DNA of 64,000 nt from Gautieria morchelliformis (GCA_015179125.1 WHVA01000384.1:49078-113077); one strand, 5' to 3'. Counted from the first letter of the stretch, positions 23,700 through 38,800 are shown. A program made the numbers and translations. Notes: generated from the letters alone by a model not told the origin.

Positions 23700-24810
23700 G
23701 GTTAAAAATAAAATAATTACATGCAGCAGAAAGGGTGGGAACGCACTGGAAACAATATGTGGGAACAGCGAGATGTTCAAAATCAAGTGAATTCACCCAG
23801 TCCTAGCGCGAAGAGGCTTGGTTAGAGCATGCCTCCGAGTTGCTCGAAAATATTCTAGCCTGTCAGTCAACTCAGTTCATTCTTGTAGGGTTGAAACAAA
23901 GAATTAAAGGAACACCACCGTGTATGTGCTTTGCAATGAATTTGACCCGCCGTTCAGCCCGGGCCACTGGGCGCATGGCGAAAAAGCAGGATTTAGCATC
24001 CAATAAATGTAATATTCCGCAATGCCCAGAACCCATGTCCGTGGTAGGCAAGATAGGAAGTACCTACCCTGGCCCAGGAAGTGTCAAAGGTTACATAATG
24101 TCCCTTGCAAATGTCGTCTTAAGTACTGTAACTAGAGCTCGGTGGCCTTTGCTTCATGTCTTCTTTGTTTACAACATGCAACATCTAGCGTAGATCTCGC
24201 AAGCACTACATAGGATAGGCAGATGTAAATGTTAAACACAGGCTCCAGGCAATATATATGAAAATAAATACATTGGGAACTGTGCTTCATTGTGACAAAG
24301 CGTCTGTGCGAAATCAGGTCGTTCGGAGCAACGAACCGAAACCGATACGGTCCAATCTTTCGACGCGCGACGAGACGAACGAAAAACAAGACTAGTACTT
24401 ATGATACCTAGCGAAATGGAAAAAGAGTCCCTTTATTAATCCAAACTAATGGTCAGCAACAGCAGATAGAATGTTTCATCATATGAGGAAGTAATTATTT
24501 AATAGTGTCCACTTCGTAGGCAGCCAGAAACAAAACTTTGAAAACTGAGGACGACACTACAAGACGGCAGAAAGTGGTTAGTATGAAATACAACAGGTAG
24601 CAAATGCGCCGTAATGGAGAGGAAATCCAAAGTTCATCGTCCCGAGTAGCTGCGACAGCTGGTAGTCCCCAGCTCGTAAGGCATCGAGCTAAATATGCGT
24701 GTCCTAAATATGCGTGTCGAGTATCTGGTTAGAACGGATAACCTGTGCCGTCAGATCAAACCTACTCATTATGGTAACCACATCTCATTCAATTCATTTT
24801 TCTCCTCAGG
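23700..24810. other. About 1.1 kb without a recognisable gene
   Basis: Both strands were read for family motifs and splice-linked frames without success. Frames at 23840-24193 (+) and 24132-24389 (-) overlap each other and look like chance. The AT content rises towards the end, fitting the 3' flank of the membrane-protein gene. Confidence 0.35.
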
Positions 24811-26859
24811 TTATCTCGACCCAGATGTATTCCACTGTCTTCTTTGCGCGGGAGTAGCAGCAACATCTTGAGAACCCGAGCCCGAATTTGCAGCCGCACC
24901 CACACCCAGGTAGTTGGAGGAGTACCCAGGGGGAAGCTCCACGACTTCAGTTCCCCGTGAGGTAATCACGCTCACGGGAGCCCGGCCAGAGTCGTGGTGT
25001 ATCACATACACTTGACTGCCACCCTCCTGACGATCCGGTGCCGAGACGCTCCCGCTCGTGCTGGCGGTGCGCGCATGCTCACCCTGCACATCATTTCGGA
25101 ACTGCCCGGGCGTAGTGTCACCACTAGTGACAGAGTTTGGGGAGGTAATACGGTGGGCACCGTCGTGTCGATAAGGTTCAGGGTTGTATTCACGCGGCAA
25201 CATCATTGGACTGATGGCCCCGAGCGAGAGATGTTTGGACTCAGCCGAGAACTGTTGTTGCAAGGCGATGAGTCGGCTTTCGTTGGGAGGTGACCGCGAG
25301 GCAAGGGAATTATAAGTGTAACTATCGCCACCAGGAGGAAGAAATGGTGTTGGTACTCGTTCTTGTCCCTTGCGTGTTGAATTGGCCCGGTGCCTGGATA
25401 TCAGGAATGTAGCCAACAAGCAACCCAATGCTCCAAGCACAACACCGGCCACTGTTGCACCCACAGTCTCACCGAGCCTGGCTTGGTTTGACCTATGGTG
25501 ACTTTGCAAATGACACTTAATGTAAGGAAAGTGTGACTGGGACCGATCTAACTCACGACGCATCTGCCGCTAAGCATTTTGTATCTCCGTCGCCAGAATG
25601 AATGGGACCGTTCGACCACGATAAACCAGTCGAATCCACGAGGGAGATAAAGAACGGCGAAGCCCAGGACTAGAATACATGTCAGTGGATCAACGATCAA
25701 CTACGTTCGTTCGTAACTCACCAGAGACACAGTCCAATTAATCGGAGACATGTCATTAGATGTGATATTCAGCGGGGGATGAAGCGCGGGAGCAACCTGT
25801 AAGATCGAACCTCGTTAATCTCAAAGAAGTAAGGAGTAGTGCTCCCATACTGTAAAAGTAAATGGAGGAGTACCCCCTTGTGGAGTTACCCTGATATCAC
25901 TGCACTGTATAGCTCGATTTCAACAAACATGAATATTATAATTGTGGATGTGCGTCCTCACGGAGTCTACCCATCCATACATAGACAAGGCGCCCTGAGC
26001 AGACTCAGACTTTACACTGAGAGTGCTGGTGGGCATGGTCCAATTGGCACATTGAGGCGTTGATGTAGAATTTGAATAAACCGTGTAAATTGCTTGGCAA
26101 CCACTGAAAAGGCTATGAGTTAGGCATCATCGACACTACAGTAGGAGACTACCTACCCTGTATTGCCATTGGAGTCAAACTACAAAACATAATGAGTTCT
26201 CAAGGGATGATCAGTACAATATGGAATCACCATGCAAATTTCGTACTAAGAGCCCCAATAAATTATAATATGTGAGCTGAGCAAGATGGCAGCAAGATGG
26301 TACATACCTGAGAACCCGGGGGAAACGGAATGGTTAGGTCCTAAACGGAAACCATATCAGTGAAGAATGTCATAAGAGGGTAGTAATAACTGACTGCGTT
26401 TGGATCGGGTCCCGTGGGGATGATGAAGGGAAAGATATAATTGCTGGAAGGGTATCATTTACAAGAAACAGACGTGTAAAGACCTCCACATACGAATTAT
26501 ACACCTGAAGGTAATATGGGGCGATTGGGTCGGGTCTAATGGGAGACCATGGGCATCAGTGAAATAGATGACGAGACTGAAATACGAACCCTGTAGCCGC
26601 CCCTCGCTCCCAAGTGACCTGAATCGTCTCACACTGCGCTGTGATGGGCGCGGGGAGTGCTACCCCAGCCGGAGTCCAACTGAAATACCAGGACTGAAAG
26701 GGAAGATCAGCTGCTAATCACGAGTAGGCTGGAAGGTAACTACTAAGTCACCTGGGGTAACCATTTGGGAACACCAGTTCTTCCAGCTACTGACGCTGGT
26801 GCCAATAGTACCACCAATGCGAGCGCAACGACCTCCCGAGCACTGCCGCGGCGGACCAT
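24811..26859 (-). CDS. Single-pass membrane protein with signal peptide and Ser/Gly-rich tail
   Basis: Predicted type I membrane protein of a kind common in Agaricomycetes; function unknown. The ATG at 26857-26859 starts a signal peptide (SAREVVALALVVLLAPASVA). Short exons then give SWYFSWTPAGVALPAPITAQ with CETIQVTWERGAATG, DPIAPYYLQVYNS, and FPFIIPTGPDP followed by DLTIPFPPGS, an Ig-like or adhesion-type ectodomain. The last exon (25563-24811) has a transmembrane segment (VGATVAGVVLGALGCLLATF), a basic stop-transfer stretch (LISRHRANSTRK) and a long Ser/Pro/Gly-rich cytoplasmic tail ending QWNTSGSR at the TAA 24811-24813. Many small exons make the middle uncertain. Confidence 0.75.
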
Positions 26860-27457
26860 GTAAACACAACAAGTACTCTCAGACTGGCAGTGGGGGACAA
26901 GGAGCGACACAGACTTACTTCGCTTATTCCATTGATTACTAGACTACCGGAACCCGTATACTGTAAATCCCAGGTCCACGTTTCCGATCTCAATCGGGTT
27001 AATCGCGCTCGGCCAACACCGTCGCTTCCACGATAATTACTATTATCTGGTGACTGTACATATTCTTGTACCTCTGTACCTCAAACTTATATCATGACTA
27101 TAAGACAAACTGGGATCCAGCATGCTGAGGTTTCACATTTTGCAAATACATGTCGACCCTTTAGGCTGCATGCGGATTGTGTACCGAATATTGGTACATC
27201 CGACCGCTTACGACTTTGCATAACAACCCGATTGAATGGGTGTTGCTGCACCCTACTCGGGCTCGACAACACACCGTCGACGAAGTGGTCCCAATATAGA
27301 GCATGTTTTGTACGGAACATCAAGCAGGAAGTACACGGAGGTGGCGACAGAAAGCAGACCAAGGGGTTAATTTCGAGTGTTCAAACAGATTCGTCGAAGA
27401 AAGGTGTATATAGAAACAACATGTTTCTTCGTTTAAGAAGTCACTGGATGGGGCATT
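26860..27457. other. Gap between membrane-protein promoter and SUB2 3' end
   Basis: About 600 bp. Overlapping frames at 27087-27576 on both strands have no resemblance to a family. It is probably the promoter of the membrane-protein gene. Confidence 0.4.
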
Positions 27458-29546
<2,089 letters not shown>

Positions 29547-29731
29547 GGTGGCTAGTTGTTAAACCTAAGCGGTGTTTGAGACTTGTCGGCAGTAAGAACG
29601 AGGTGATGGCACAGAGGCAAGATACAGTGAGTGGACAAGTCTCACTTAGAACTTCAAACTGAGCCTCAACTTGGGCGCCTATTGGCACCGTGTGCAAACG
29701 CGCTCAACCTCAATATTTCAATACCTTCTTC
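29547..29731. promoter_or_regulatory. Bidirectional promoter between SUB2 and MFAP1
   Basis: 185 bp separate the divergent start codons of SUB2 (29546, minus) and the MFAP1-like gene (29732, plus). Both 5' leaders and core promoters must fit here. An in-frame upstream ATG for MFAP1 exists at 29690 but would add a non-conserved stretch. Confidence 0.55.
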
Positions 29732-31547
29732 ATGCAGCCTGTTAAAAAAAAAGACGCGCCACGGCTGGCACGTCCTGCAGTCAGGTATTGGAAAGGAAAA
29801 GCTCCCAAAGGCATTGCCGAGGCACAGGGCTCTGATTCCGACTCTGACAATGCGTCGCAAGGGGTAGATCTGACCGACGTTCCGATCGGCGGCCTAGATG
29901 CTAGTGACATTGAGGATGATGAAGAGGAGGAGGAGGAGGTTCCGCAACAGCACAGGGCCCAGAAGACAATGAATGTGGCACTTAGGAATGTGAATATTTC
30001 AAAGGAAGGTAAGGTTATTGTCGATGGGAAAGAGGAATCGGGCCGGACCATAATGGAGCAAGGTTCGTAGCAAATGGCTTGGTTGTGAATCTACTAAGGC
30101 TTTCGCAGAGTCTGAAGAGGAAGGTTCAGATGGGGATTTACCCAAAGATGCTAAAGAAGAGGCTGGTGTATGTACATGCTGAATCTTTCCCTGCTTGACA
30201 CGCACTGAACCCTTCCTCGCATAGTCAAGTGAGTACGAAAGTGACTCCGAAGAGGAGGACGTAAAACCTGCCGCCATGTTCAGACCAGTGTTTGTCCCAA
30301 AGTATGTCGTAATGTCATGGATTGTCATTAGTGAAAGTTTAACGAGTGGTGCATAGACGGGCTCGTGAAACCATAGCCGTAAGGGAGGCTGAAGCTCTGG
30401 AGTCGGAAGAGGCTATCCGGAAACGAGAGCTTGAGGCGGAGGAGCGACGAAAACAGAGCCACGACATGGTTGCAGAAAGTATAAAGCGGGAATTAGCAGA
30501 AAGTAAGAGACGTCACACTGATCAATATCATCACTCTTCTGATGCGTTTCAAAGAGGAGACGGAGGAGCATATACCCGACGTCGATGACACCGACGGGCT
30601 TGATCTAACTGCTGAGTTTGAGGCGTGGAGACTGCGTGAACTAGGTCGCATTAAGCGCGAGAAGGAGGAAGAAGTCAGGCGTGAGGAAGAGAGAGCAGAA
30701 ATCGAGCGTCGCAGAGCCCTCCCAGAAGAGGTCCGCCTAAAGGAAGATCTCGAGCGTGCTCAGAAAAGCAGAGACGAGAAGCCGAAAGGACAGCAGAAGT
30801 TTCTACAGAAATATTGGCACAAGGGTGCATTCCACCAGGTATGCATCGGCCAACTTTGATATGCGCAATTGACGTAACTTGGACAGGACGAAGAAATTCT
30901 CAAACGTCACGACTTCACGGAAGCCACCGAGTCCACCGTGGACGTTTCTCTCCTGCCAAAGGTTATGCAAGTCAGAGACTTTGGAAAGCGAAGTCGAACC
31001 AAGTATACACATCTGGTTGATCAGGACACCACCCTTGGCAATGGAGGTTTTGGTGGAGCGGGTCCTGGGAAACCGAACGCAGGACAAGGCTGCTTTTTGT
31101 GTGGTGGCCCGCATCTGAAGAAAGGTGTGGCACTAGAGCTACGTGGTCTGATCTTGATATTCAAATCGTCTCTCTTTCACAGATTGTCCTCAATTACAAA
31201 GTCAAGTAGGTGCCCCAGGATCGGGAGCGAATCGGACAGTGTTTGCTAGTGGTGCGAATGGCGCTGTTCCAGCCGAACGACAATGGGGCAAGCGGGACGG
31301 ACGAGAGTCTCAGTCGTGGAAGGATAGGGATCAGGATGATGAATACCGTAGTGGGGATCGAGGTCATGATGCCCGCTACCGCTCTGAGAGAGAACGTGGT
31401 ACTAGTCGACAAAGAGTGGACTATCGCCGACGCTCGCGGTCGAAGTCACGCAGTCGTAGTCTGGACCGCCGACCAAGACGTCGGTCGCGAAGTCGTTCAG
31501 TTGACCTGGATAGCCGGGATAGAGAGAAACGAAGACGAATGGGGTAA
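29732..31547 (+). CDS. MFAP1-like spliceosomal protein with zinc knuckle and RS tail
   Basis: Nuclear splicing factor; MFAP1 (Spp381-related) associates with the U4/U6.U5 tri-snRNP. I chose the ATG at 29732 ([20 protein letters not shown]) because family similarity starts there. An acidic region follows ([14 protein letters not shown]), then [48 protein letters not shown], highly charged helices, [16 protein letters not shown] and [20 protein letters not shown] with [20 protein letters not shown], the MFAP1 signature. After these comes a knuckle-like [13 protein letters not shown] (C-x2-C-x3-H-x4-C, formed across an intron) and an Arg/Ser tail ([20 protein letters not shown]), ending at the TAA 31545-31547. 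Seven or so short introns. Confidence 0.92.
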
Positions 31548-32074
31548 TTCTTGATTTCCTGTAGTTCTACGTTGGAATGGCGGCATGTATAAATGATTGT
31601 GTTGGCACCTACTACTGGGTGACTTTTCACGAGCAGAGTTGTAGAGCAAACGAGATAAGGTTGTCATCGGCGTACTCTCGGCATCTCGCCGGCCCGACTA
31701 TGCTGATGCAGTGAACCGTCACGTGACCTCCACCCGGTGTCTGAGACAGTGTAGTAGCTCAGCAATCTTGTTGTGTAAGCGGGCGGCATCGCAAACTTGA
31801 GTTGACGCAATATATTTCTGGTAGCGGCATTATTTAGTCAGCCAGGGATGGGACGAGCCTCGGGCGGAGCTTCAATGTGCTTCCCGAAAGGAATTTAGGA
31901 TTTCAGGGCTACGGAACGTCATAGACACTGTAGCCGAAGCTTCAATCACGACCGGTGGGAACGTATCGATGGGTTTGTATTACTGCAGCTGCAATCGCGT
32001 GCACGCGTCACGCGTCAAGCTTCTTCTCGTCTCCCATCCGCGCCCGTAACCTTTGAGGCGTCACCACGACTTTA
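31548..32074. other. Intergenic between MFAP1 and the FAD oxidoreductase
   Basis: About 530 bp with no reading frame of interest. It contains CACGTGAC-type sites (about 31.72 kb) and presumably the promoter of the downstream gene. Confidence 0.4.
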
Positions 32075-33874
32075 ATGCCACTCCTGGGTCACCGGAAGCC
32101 ATCTGTTGCCGTGGTGGGAAGTGGTAAGTCAGTTTGGCTTTTACGGGAATCCCAGTCAACGATATTACAGGCCTGGCAGGCCTTACTGCAGCCTATCTCC
32201 TGTCGTCCAGCGGTGCCCGCACTGGGCTCACCTTTGACGTCCACATTTTCGAGAAAGTGGCTATCTGTCTGCTTCAGCTTCCATCTACCCTTGGTTAACA
32301 TATCCATCCTAGGCTGCTGCGCTGGGCATGGACGCCCAGTCCATTTCCGTACGAGCAGACGGCCACTGTGAACGTAGAATTGATGTCCCCATGCGATCCT
32401 TCCAAGGTCTGTTACCTTCCACAGCTTATTTTAAATTCTCTATCACATCTATGCTCATTAATGCACGCCAGGGGGCTACTATAAGCAACTAATTGCACTA
32501 TACCGCCATCTTGGTGTCAACTTTCGCCATGCCAATTTCTCCTACTCGTTTTCGTCTCTCACACCAACAGTCAAAGGCATTTCAGATCTGAGGACTTATT
32601 TCATTTATAATGGTTCTTCGGGTGTCAAAGGCGTCGGCTTTCCCACCAATAACCCGTACGGTCTGGCCCGCGATTTCGCAAATACTCTTTTATCCACCTT
32701 CTACTTTACCCTCGCGACCATTCTAATATTATTTATATACCTTCGACTTCTCGTTCTCGCCTCTCCCGTCTTTCGTCCCGAGCCGCCGGTTACTTTTCAC
32801 CAGTGGGTCTCGCAGACAACGCCTACTGGTATTTTCGCCCGATGGACCCGTTTGGACGCATTTTGGTGCGAGTTTTCTCGCGCCATCCTTCTTCCCATGT
32901 TCTCCGCAGTCTGTACTGCTCCTGAGGAAGATGTTCATGCCCATCCAATGGCCGAATTTCTTGGTTCGTACTCTGAGATGGAGACCCTTCAATAGCTGAT
33001 CCCATCCCAAATTTTAGAATATATATGGGTGACGCTTGGTAGCCATCATTATGTCGTCAAGCATGGGGTCCGTGATGTAGTATCACGTCTGGCCCGATAT
33101 GTCCCCCATATCCATTTGTCGTGCACCGTCGTGTCCATCACCACCGATCCTTCCGATTCGAGCAAAATTTCTATCCAGACTTCTCAAGGCACTTACAACG
33201 GATTTTCACATCTCCTAATTGCTACCCAGGCCAATAACGGGATTCCTTTATTAACCTCGTACTACTCGTCGTTACCAAAAGACGCGTCTGAACACCGACA
33301 GACACTCGAGGAACTGATACAGTGTCTCAAGTCATTCCAGTATCGCAAGACTGTGGTTATTAACCACACCGACGATACTTTCTTACCACCTGACCAACGT
33401 GACAGAAGGGATCTCAATCTGGTCCAGGGTACAAGACTGGACTCAGACGAAATGCACCTTGATCCGTTAACAGTACCCATGTCGTACACTATGGCGACAC
33501 ACGTGCTGTCTAACTCGAAGGATGCGCCTATTTACCAAACCACAAATCCAATCGTTCCCCCTCGCCATGACAGCATACTGTCTGTGGCAGTCCTGGAACG
33601 CGCTGTTCTCACAGCCGAGAGTAAGGCCGCTCTTCGGCTGCTCTCGCATCGAGAAGAGGGCCAATGGCCCTTCACCAAATGCTCCACTTCCCTGGGGCGA
33701 TTGCAGGGCGCAGGACGGTTACAAGTGGCCACAAGGCCTGGAATATGGGTATGTGGATCGTATGCCCACAGCGGCATACCACTGCTGGAAGGGTGTGTCG
33801 CTAGTGCAAGAGACGTTGTTGAGCAAGGAATTCTACGTTGCGAAGGAGTCACAGTACACGACAAGCCATGGTGA
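32075..33874 (+). CDS. FAD-dependent amine-oxidase-like oxidoreductase
   Basis: Rossmann-fold flavoprotein related to predicted NAD/FAD-binding amine oxidases; substrate unknown. The first exon MPLLGHRKPSVAVVGSG is split by an intron inside the dinucleotide-binding motif and continues LAGLTAAYLLSSSGARTG, giving G-S-G-L-A-G-L, then FDVHIFEK with the acidic end of strand two. Later exons give MDAQSISVRADGHCERRIDV, GYYKQLIALYRHLGVNFRHA, a hydrophobic segment (FTLATILILFIYLRLLVLAS) that may be membrane-associated, LGSHHYVVKHGVRDVVSRLA and a C-terminal FAD-contact region GIWVCGSYAHSGIPLLEGC, ending at the TGA 33872-33874. It is convergent with UMP1. Confidence 0.82.
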
Positions 33875-33984
33875 TGAAAATACACCAATTGCACTGTATT
33901 CTTATGCGTATTGTAAACAGGGCATAATAGAGTAACACTAGCTGCATCAAATATGCCTCTTCCTTTCCATCTCTGAATGGATAT

Positions 33985-34584
33985 CTAGCGGTGCGCTCGT
34001 CTCCTGGTCTGTGATGGGTTGTATATCAGAAGTACGTAGCCAGGTCGACGGAATAACAATGTACCTCCAAACACATCTGCTACATCCAGTGTCTCATCAC
34101 GCCCCATAAGAATATCCAGGTGAATGTTCGATTGGGTTTGCGCAAGAGCAGGCATGTGCGGGTTCTATCCACAGATATGAGTGATTGCGTCAGTCTGTAA
34201 TCATGGTCATGCGTGCATACCGCGGCAACAGCCTTCCGTTCCATCATCTGTCGCACAGGTAAATGCAGGCCAAACAAGTTTCGCTGCATGGTCATTTTCA
34301 AGCTATCCTGCGTTTCTTCCCACTACATTGTGTTAGGCGGGTCCTCAGAAATACAGCAAACTCTGACGCACTTGTGTCAGGCGTTGTTGAATCACACTAC
34401 CACCCTTGACTTCGTTTGCAAGGCTTCTCGGCCCATTACGGAGGGTGTCATGAAGTCCCATATCATTCGCGGTGTCTTTCACGGATGCCTTGGATGGCCC
34501 TCCATTAGCAGGTACAAGACGTAGTGATGGCTCCTATAGAGAGATAAGATGACTTAACGATTAGAGGCAAGACAACAAACCATG
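33985..34584 (-). CDS. UMP1: Proteasome maturation factor UMP1/POMP
   Basis: Assembly chaperone of the 20S proteasome, degraded by the finished particle. The ATG at 34582-34584 is followed at once by an intron (GTTTGT...CTATAG), so the first coding exon is only the start codon. Exon 2 reads EPSLRLVPANGGPSKASV and NDMGLHDTLRNGPRSLANEV, exon 3 WEETQDSLKMTMQRNLFGLH with LPVRQMMERKAVAA, exon 4 NPHMPALAQTQSNIHLDILM followed by GRDETLDVADVFGG. The HWEE-like start, LFG, PIR-like and SNIHLDIL-x-GRDET signatures match UMP1/POMP. The frame ends at a TAG (33985-33987) after an Arg-rich tail that could instead be spliced off. About 110 bp separate it from the convergent oxidoreductase. Confidence 0.88.
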
Positions 34585-34960
34585 TTTGCAAGTAGAAGAT
34601 ATCAATGTAGATGAATGTGGATGTGGCGCGACGCGTCACCTGTGACCTCGACCGCGTGACTGCTATAGTGACTCAGTCACTACTAAACCGACGTTGGACT
34701 GGATAACCTTCGAGTTTCTTTGTAATGCTGAGTGTCTTCCGTCATATACACGTGAACGTCAGGCCCTGGTAGTCACACAGAAATGTATGTTTTGCTCTAT
34801 GGAAGCTTTGCATTGGAAACACAGAAAGAAAGTTTGACCGATTGACTAGGCCCTCCATTCTCTACCTGCAACCTTGTACACATCAAACACAAACTAGGAG
34901 ACAGTATGAACTATAAGAGTAATCAATGATATTTTACTCAGATGCTCTGTGCTTGCAGTG

Positions 34961-35330
34961 TCAAGAAATTTCAAGCCTCAAGGAGAGAGCAAAAAACTTA
35001 CAGTTATCATGGTCAGTGACCATCTCTTTGATATGGTGAACAATTTCTTTCAATTTAACTTCGCCCTGCGGTTCCAAGACATCAAGATCCCATCTCTCCT
35101 TGGGTGCAATGTTGGTAACAAGGTGGGGATGAGGGATGATACGCAGCGGGGTGAGAGAGCGGCTCGCATAGTTATACTCGTAGACACAGAACCGGGTGCC
35201 CAAAGCACTTATTCCATAGAGCTTGGGGATGGGGGTACTTCCTGCAGTAAAATCGAGAACCCTCTCGCGCATCTGGTCGTCCGCATCCTTGCGCGAAGCG
35301 TCTGAATTGTATGCAACGTAGGACTTAACC
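34961..35330 (-). pseudogene. 3' part of a host gene split by element A (PD-(D/E)XK-like)
   Basis: Minus-strand coding segment beginning exactly at element A. After the target duplication it reads SYVAYNSDASRKDADDQMRE, then VLDFTAGSTPIPKLYGISAL and GTRFCVYEYNYASRSLTP, and runs to a TGA at 34961-34963; a GTAAGT just before offers an alternative splice. Its 5' part is at 54215-54417, across the 18.9-kb element. The combined protein resembles fungal proteins of unknown function with a restriction-endonuclease-like fold; that resemblance is from memory. Confidence 0.6.
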
Positions 35331-35808
35331 TGTAAGGGCAACCCTGGCTGGTTGTGGAGATCACACTGCCACACAACTGACAAGGGGAAATCCGAAGTAT
35401 GTATAAATGAACAGAGTATACAAGAGAGGAGATTCTCACCTGACAAGGGGAAATCCAAAGAGAAAAGTCTAAGGACCCCCAATGTCAGCGAGCCCGTATT
35501 ATACTACGCTGCGCAGCCAGGGACAACACTTGGCACCCGCCATCAACCCTGCATCCTCCTGACCTCCCTGACCCTTGATCGACCCTTGATGCCACCTATT
35601 ACCCGAGTCGCTTGATTTCCGACACTGTTCTGAGAGCGGAAGTCGGAAATTGGAGTGGAACTGGCAAAGTGAACAGAACTGGTGGAAGTTCTCCCAGAAG
35701 CTGAATCATTTCTGAAAGCGGAGGCGGAGATGGAATCGGAACCAGAACCGGAGTCGGAAATGGGTGTGATGTCAGAACTGGAACTGGAAAACAGGGTGTC
35801 CCCTGACA
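35331..35808 (-). repeat. 3' LTR of element A (478 bp)
   Basis: It starts TGTAAGGGCAACCC and ends GTCCCCTGACA on the plus strand. It matches the interrupted 5' LTR at 52253-54214, which is also 478 bp once the B insertion and its duplicated GGACC are removed. A TTTCCGATTCC-like short repeat stretch makes copies vary in length. Confidence 0.9.
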
Positions 35809-38800
35809 TCACCCCCCCTCTAGCATGCTGCGTCCTCGAAGCACGGGACACAAGGGATTGAAAGGCCAGTGAGCGGATTTGGCGAGGGGCACCAGGGTGT
35901 GTCCTATAGAACTTGCGGAGTTTGTCCGGAGCGGAGACATCTTGCTCCGGGACCCACGAATTCTCCTCATACCCATACCTTCCCATTTCACGAGGAATTG
36001 GAGTCGTCCTCGCACAAACCAGCTGTCCAGGATCTGTTCCACCACATAGTGCTCTTCCCCATCTACAATTCCCGGTGGAGGTGGCGGATGAGCCTTCCAA
36101 CCTGGAATTGGGTCCTCAAGCGCAGGGAGCAACTTCACCACGTTGAAGACGGGGTGGAGGCGGGACATGGACATCGGAAGTCGGAGGTGGTATGCATTCC
36201 GTCCAACCCTCCGCATCACTGTGAAGGGCCCAAGGTAGCGTTGGGCAAGCTTCTGCAAAGGGCGTGTGGTGCGGATGTCACTTGCATCTAGGTACACCTT
36301 GTCTCCAACTTGGTACTCCGGGGCAGGAACTCGGCGTTGGTTGTAGTACCTTGCCATATCATCCTTGGCCTTCACAAGGGTGTCAAGATTGGTTTTTAGG
36401 CGTTAATATTGTGTATTAGTGAACACAGCGAATGCCCGAATAACTTGTGCGAATAGGTATGCCGTTCGGCGAATAGATGAACCAATGAATGTTCATAAGG
36501 TAAGAGGGTTGCCCGAACGGGGCTCGCCCTATCTACAGTCGTAGCGAAATAGCCTGTGGCACTTGACGATGTAACGTGCAAGGTCTCACGAAAGGGCTGT
36601 CTAAGTTTCGACAATCCCTTCGCCGGCGAAGGTGCTCCTTCGGAGCCCTTCGCCAACAGCACAGAAAATGGTTCGAAGGCTAAGGTAACGAAGATGAAGT
36701 ATGAGAACTCACCAGTGATGCCTAAGTCCTCTGCTAGTCGAAGATAGAAGTCTCCAAGAGAAGGCTTAAGACGATGACCACAGCGAGGTCAAATTTGCAC
36801 AAGATGAATGACGTATGGTAATTGAACTGGGGAATATACATGTGAATGTAAACTACTTATATCGAATGCTCGTAAGGTATCAGCGAATAGGAAAGAGGCC
36901 GTTGTGAGTCAGGGTTGGATAGGGGTGCGCAGTCATGATACAACATAGATGAAATAAACATACAATAGAATGAGAGAAGAGGGAGAACATGAAACGACAG
37001 AGGGTGAAGGTGGCGAAGGCACCTATGTACAAAATCATGTCTTGGGGCCCACATATACCCTGCCCTGCATGGGTTCTTCATCTACTGAGTTGATCCCACA
37101 CGACCCACGGGTAGGATGTCCCGCGAACGCACCCTGCTCATATGAACACCAAAAGGGGGTTGGATCGAGAAGCTGATGGAGTTACTGACGAGCCATTCTG
37201 CCGGATCGGGATGTCGATCGTGGTTTGATGGTGTGCCTGTTGGCGAATGATGCGAGCAGCGAGTGGCCGTTCAGCGAAATGCGAGGAAGGGCCAGCGGAG
37301 ATGACATAGGGCAGGAGTGGTCGAGGTGGAGGGCGAAGACGAGCGAACACGGAGGAGGAGTAGTGAAAGGGGAAATGGGGATAACAAGGTGCAGGAAATA
37401 CACAGGTCATGACAATCCAATTACCCAAATGCCATCGGAAGAGGGTTGCGCAGAGGAGGTGGTAGACCCAGCGATGACTGCCGAGTCAGTCCAAAGATGT
37501 CGATCGTGCGTTTGACAGCGTGGCTATGGTAATTGGCGCGAACAGCGAGAATTGGTTGCCGAACATAGCAATGGCGATCGGAAAGAACACGAAGGTGGAG
37601 TGAGAAAATAGGAAAACTGAGCATCTGAGTATGGGAAATAAACACGTCATGACAAAGGGCAGACTTGGCTTCCGAAAGGGTGGAGTCCATGCGGTCTCGG
37701 AACTCATTGACTGTCACAAGTCGACTCCTTGTTCCAGGAGTAACCAAATGATCATACATGACCCTCTGATGCTGCCACCTGCAGTGCACTGTCATGCTGT
37801 CCTTTGCCCTTATCTAGCCACAGATGAAGTGGGAGGAAACACTGTGGAAGATCAGGATAATATAGGAGTTGATTTTGCTTCAGGAGTAACCGAATGATTG
37901 TGTAGCTCATCCCAGTCATCCTGCCTTTCATTGACAAAGAGGCGGAGATATTGCTCCAGCTCCTGATTGACCCGTTCCGTCTGTCCGTCACCCTGTGGAT
38001 GGTATGCTGTGGTGGTAGCCAGCTTTATGCCGAGCAGGCGGTAGAGCTCCCGAGTCAGTTCCGTGACAAACTGCGGACCTCGATCGGAAATGACTTGCTT
38101 CAGGAGCCCATGCAACTTCCAGACATGCGCAAGGAACAGGCGGGCCGCTCCGAGGGCTGTGATTGTCATGTGCATCGGAATGAAGTGGGACACCTTGCTT
38201 ACTGAGTCCACGGCATTCATGATCGCGTCATAGCCGTGAGACTCTGGGAGTTCAACAATGAAGTCGACACTGATGGTGTCCCAGCGGGATTCTGGAATTG
38301 GGAGTGGAACAAGTTCTCCGACGAGCGGATGTCATTGTGCTTTGGTTCGGAGACAAAGGTCACATGTCTTCACATACTGTCCAATGTAGCGGGACACCTG
38401 AGGCCACCAGTAGTTCCGAGCCACTAACTCCAGCATCTTCCACCTGCCAGCATGCCCAGCGACCTGTGTGTCATGGTGCTGGGACACAATGCGGCGGCGG
38501 AGGTCCGCCCCACCTGGAACATAGACCTTGCCTCTGAAGTGGAGCAGCCCATCACGTTCCGACCATTCTGCTGCCCGTACAGACCGTGAGTGCCCTTTCC
38601 GCAGTTCCTCCACCGCCTTCACCACCGACTCCTCCTTCTCTCCATTCCGGTACTGCCTCCGGATGTCCCGGAGCATTTCCGCTTCTGCCCCAACTGCGGT
38701 CACTCCTTCGAGGGCGCGGATTGCAAAGAGACTTGGGCGGAGCAGTGTCATGTCAGCGTTGTCGCCGCTTCCGCTTCCATGATCCGCACGGCGGGATAGG

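Noticed and set aside
23410-24193. Plus-strand frames of 94 and 117 codons
   Set aside because: They overlap the minus-strand ARM-like fragment or non-coding DNA and have no motif or splice-linked extension.
36396-37428. Several 70-100 codon frames inside unit D1 (repeated in D2 and D3)
   Set aside because: They are not preserved in the same frame among the three copies and show no domain; the unit behaves as a non-coding LTR.
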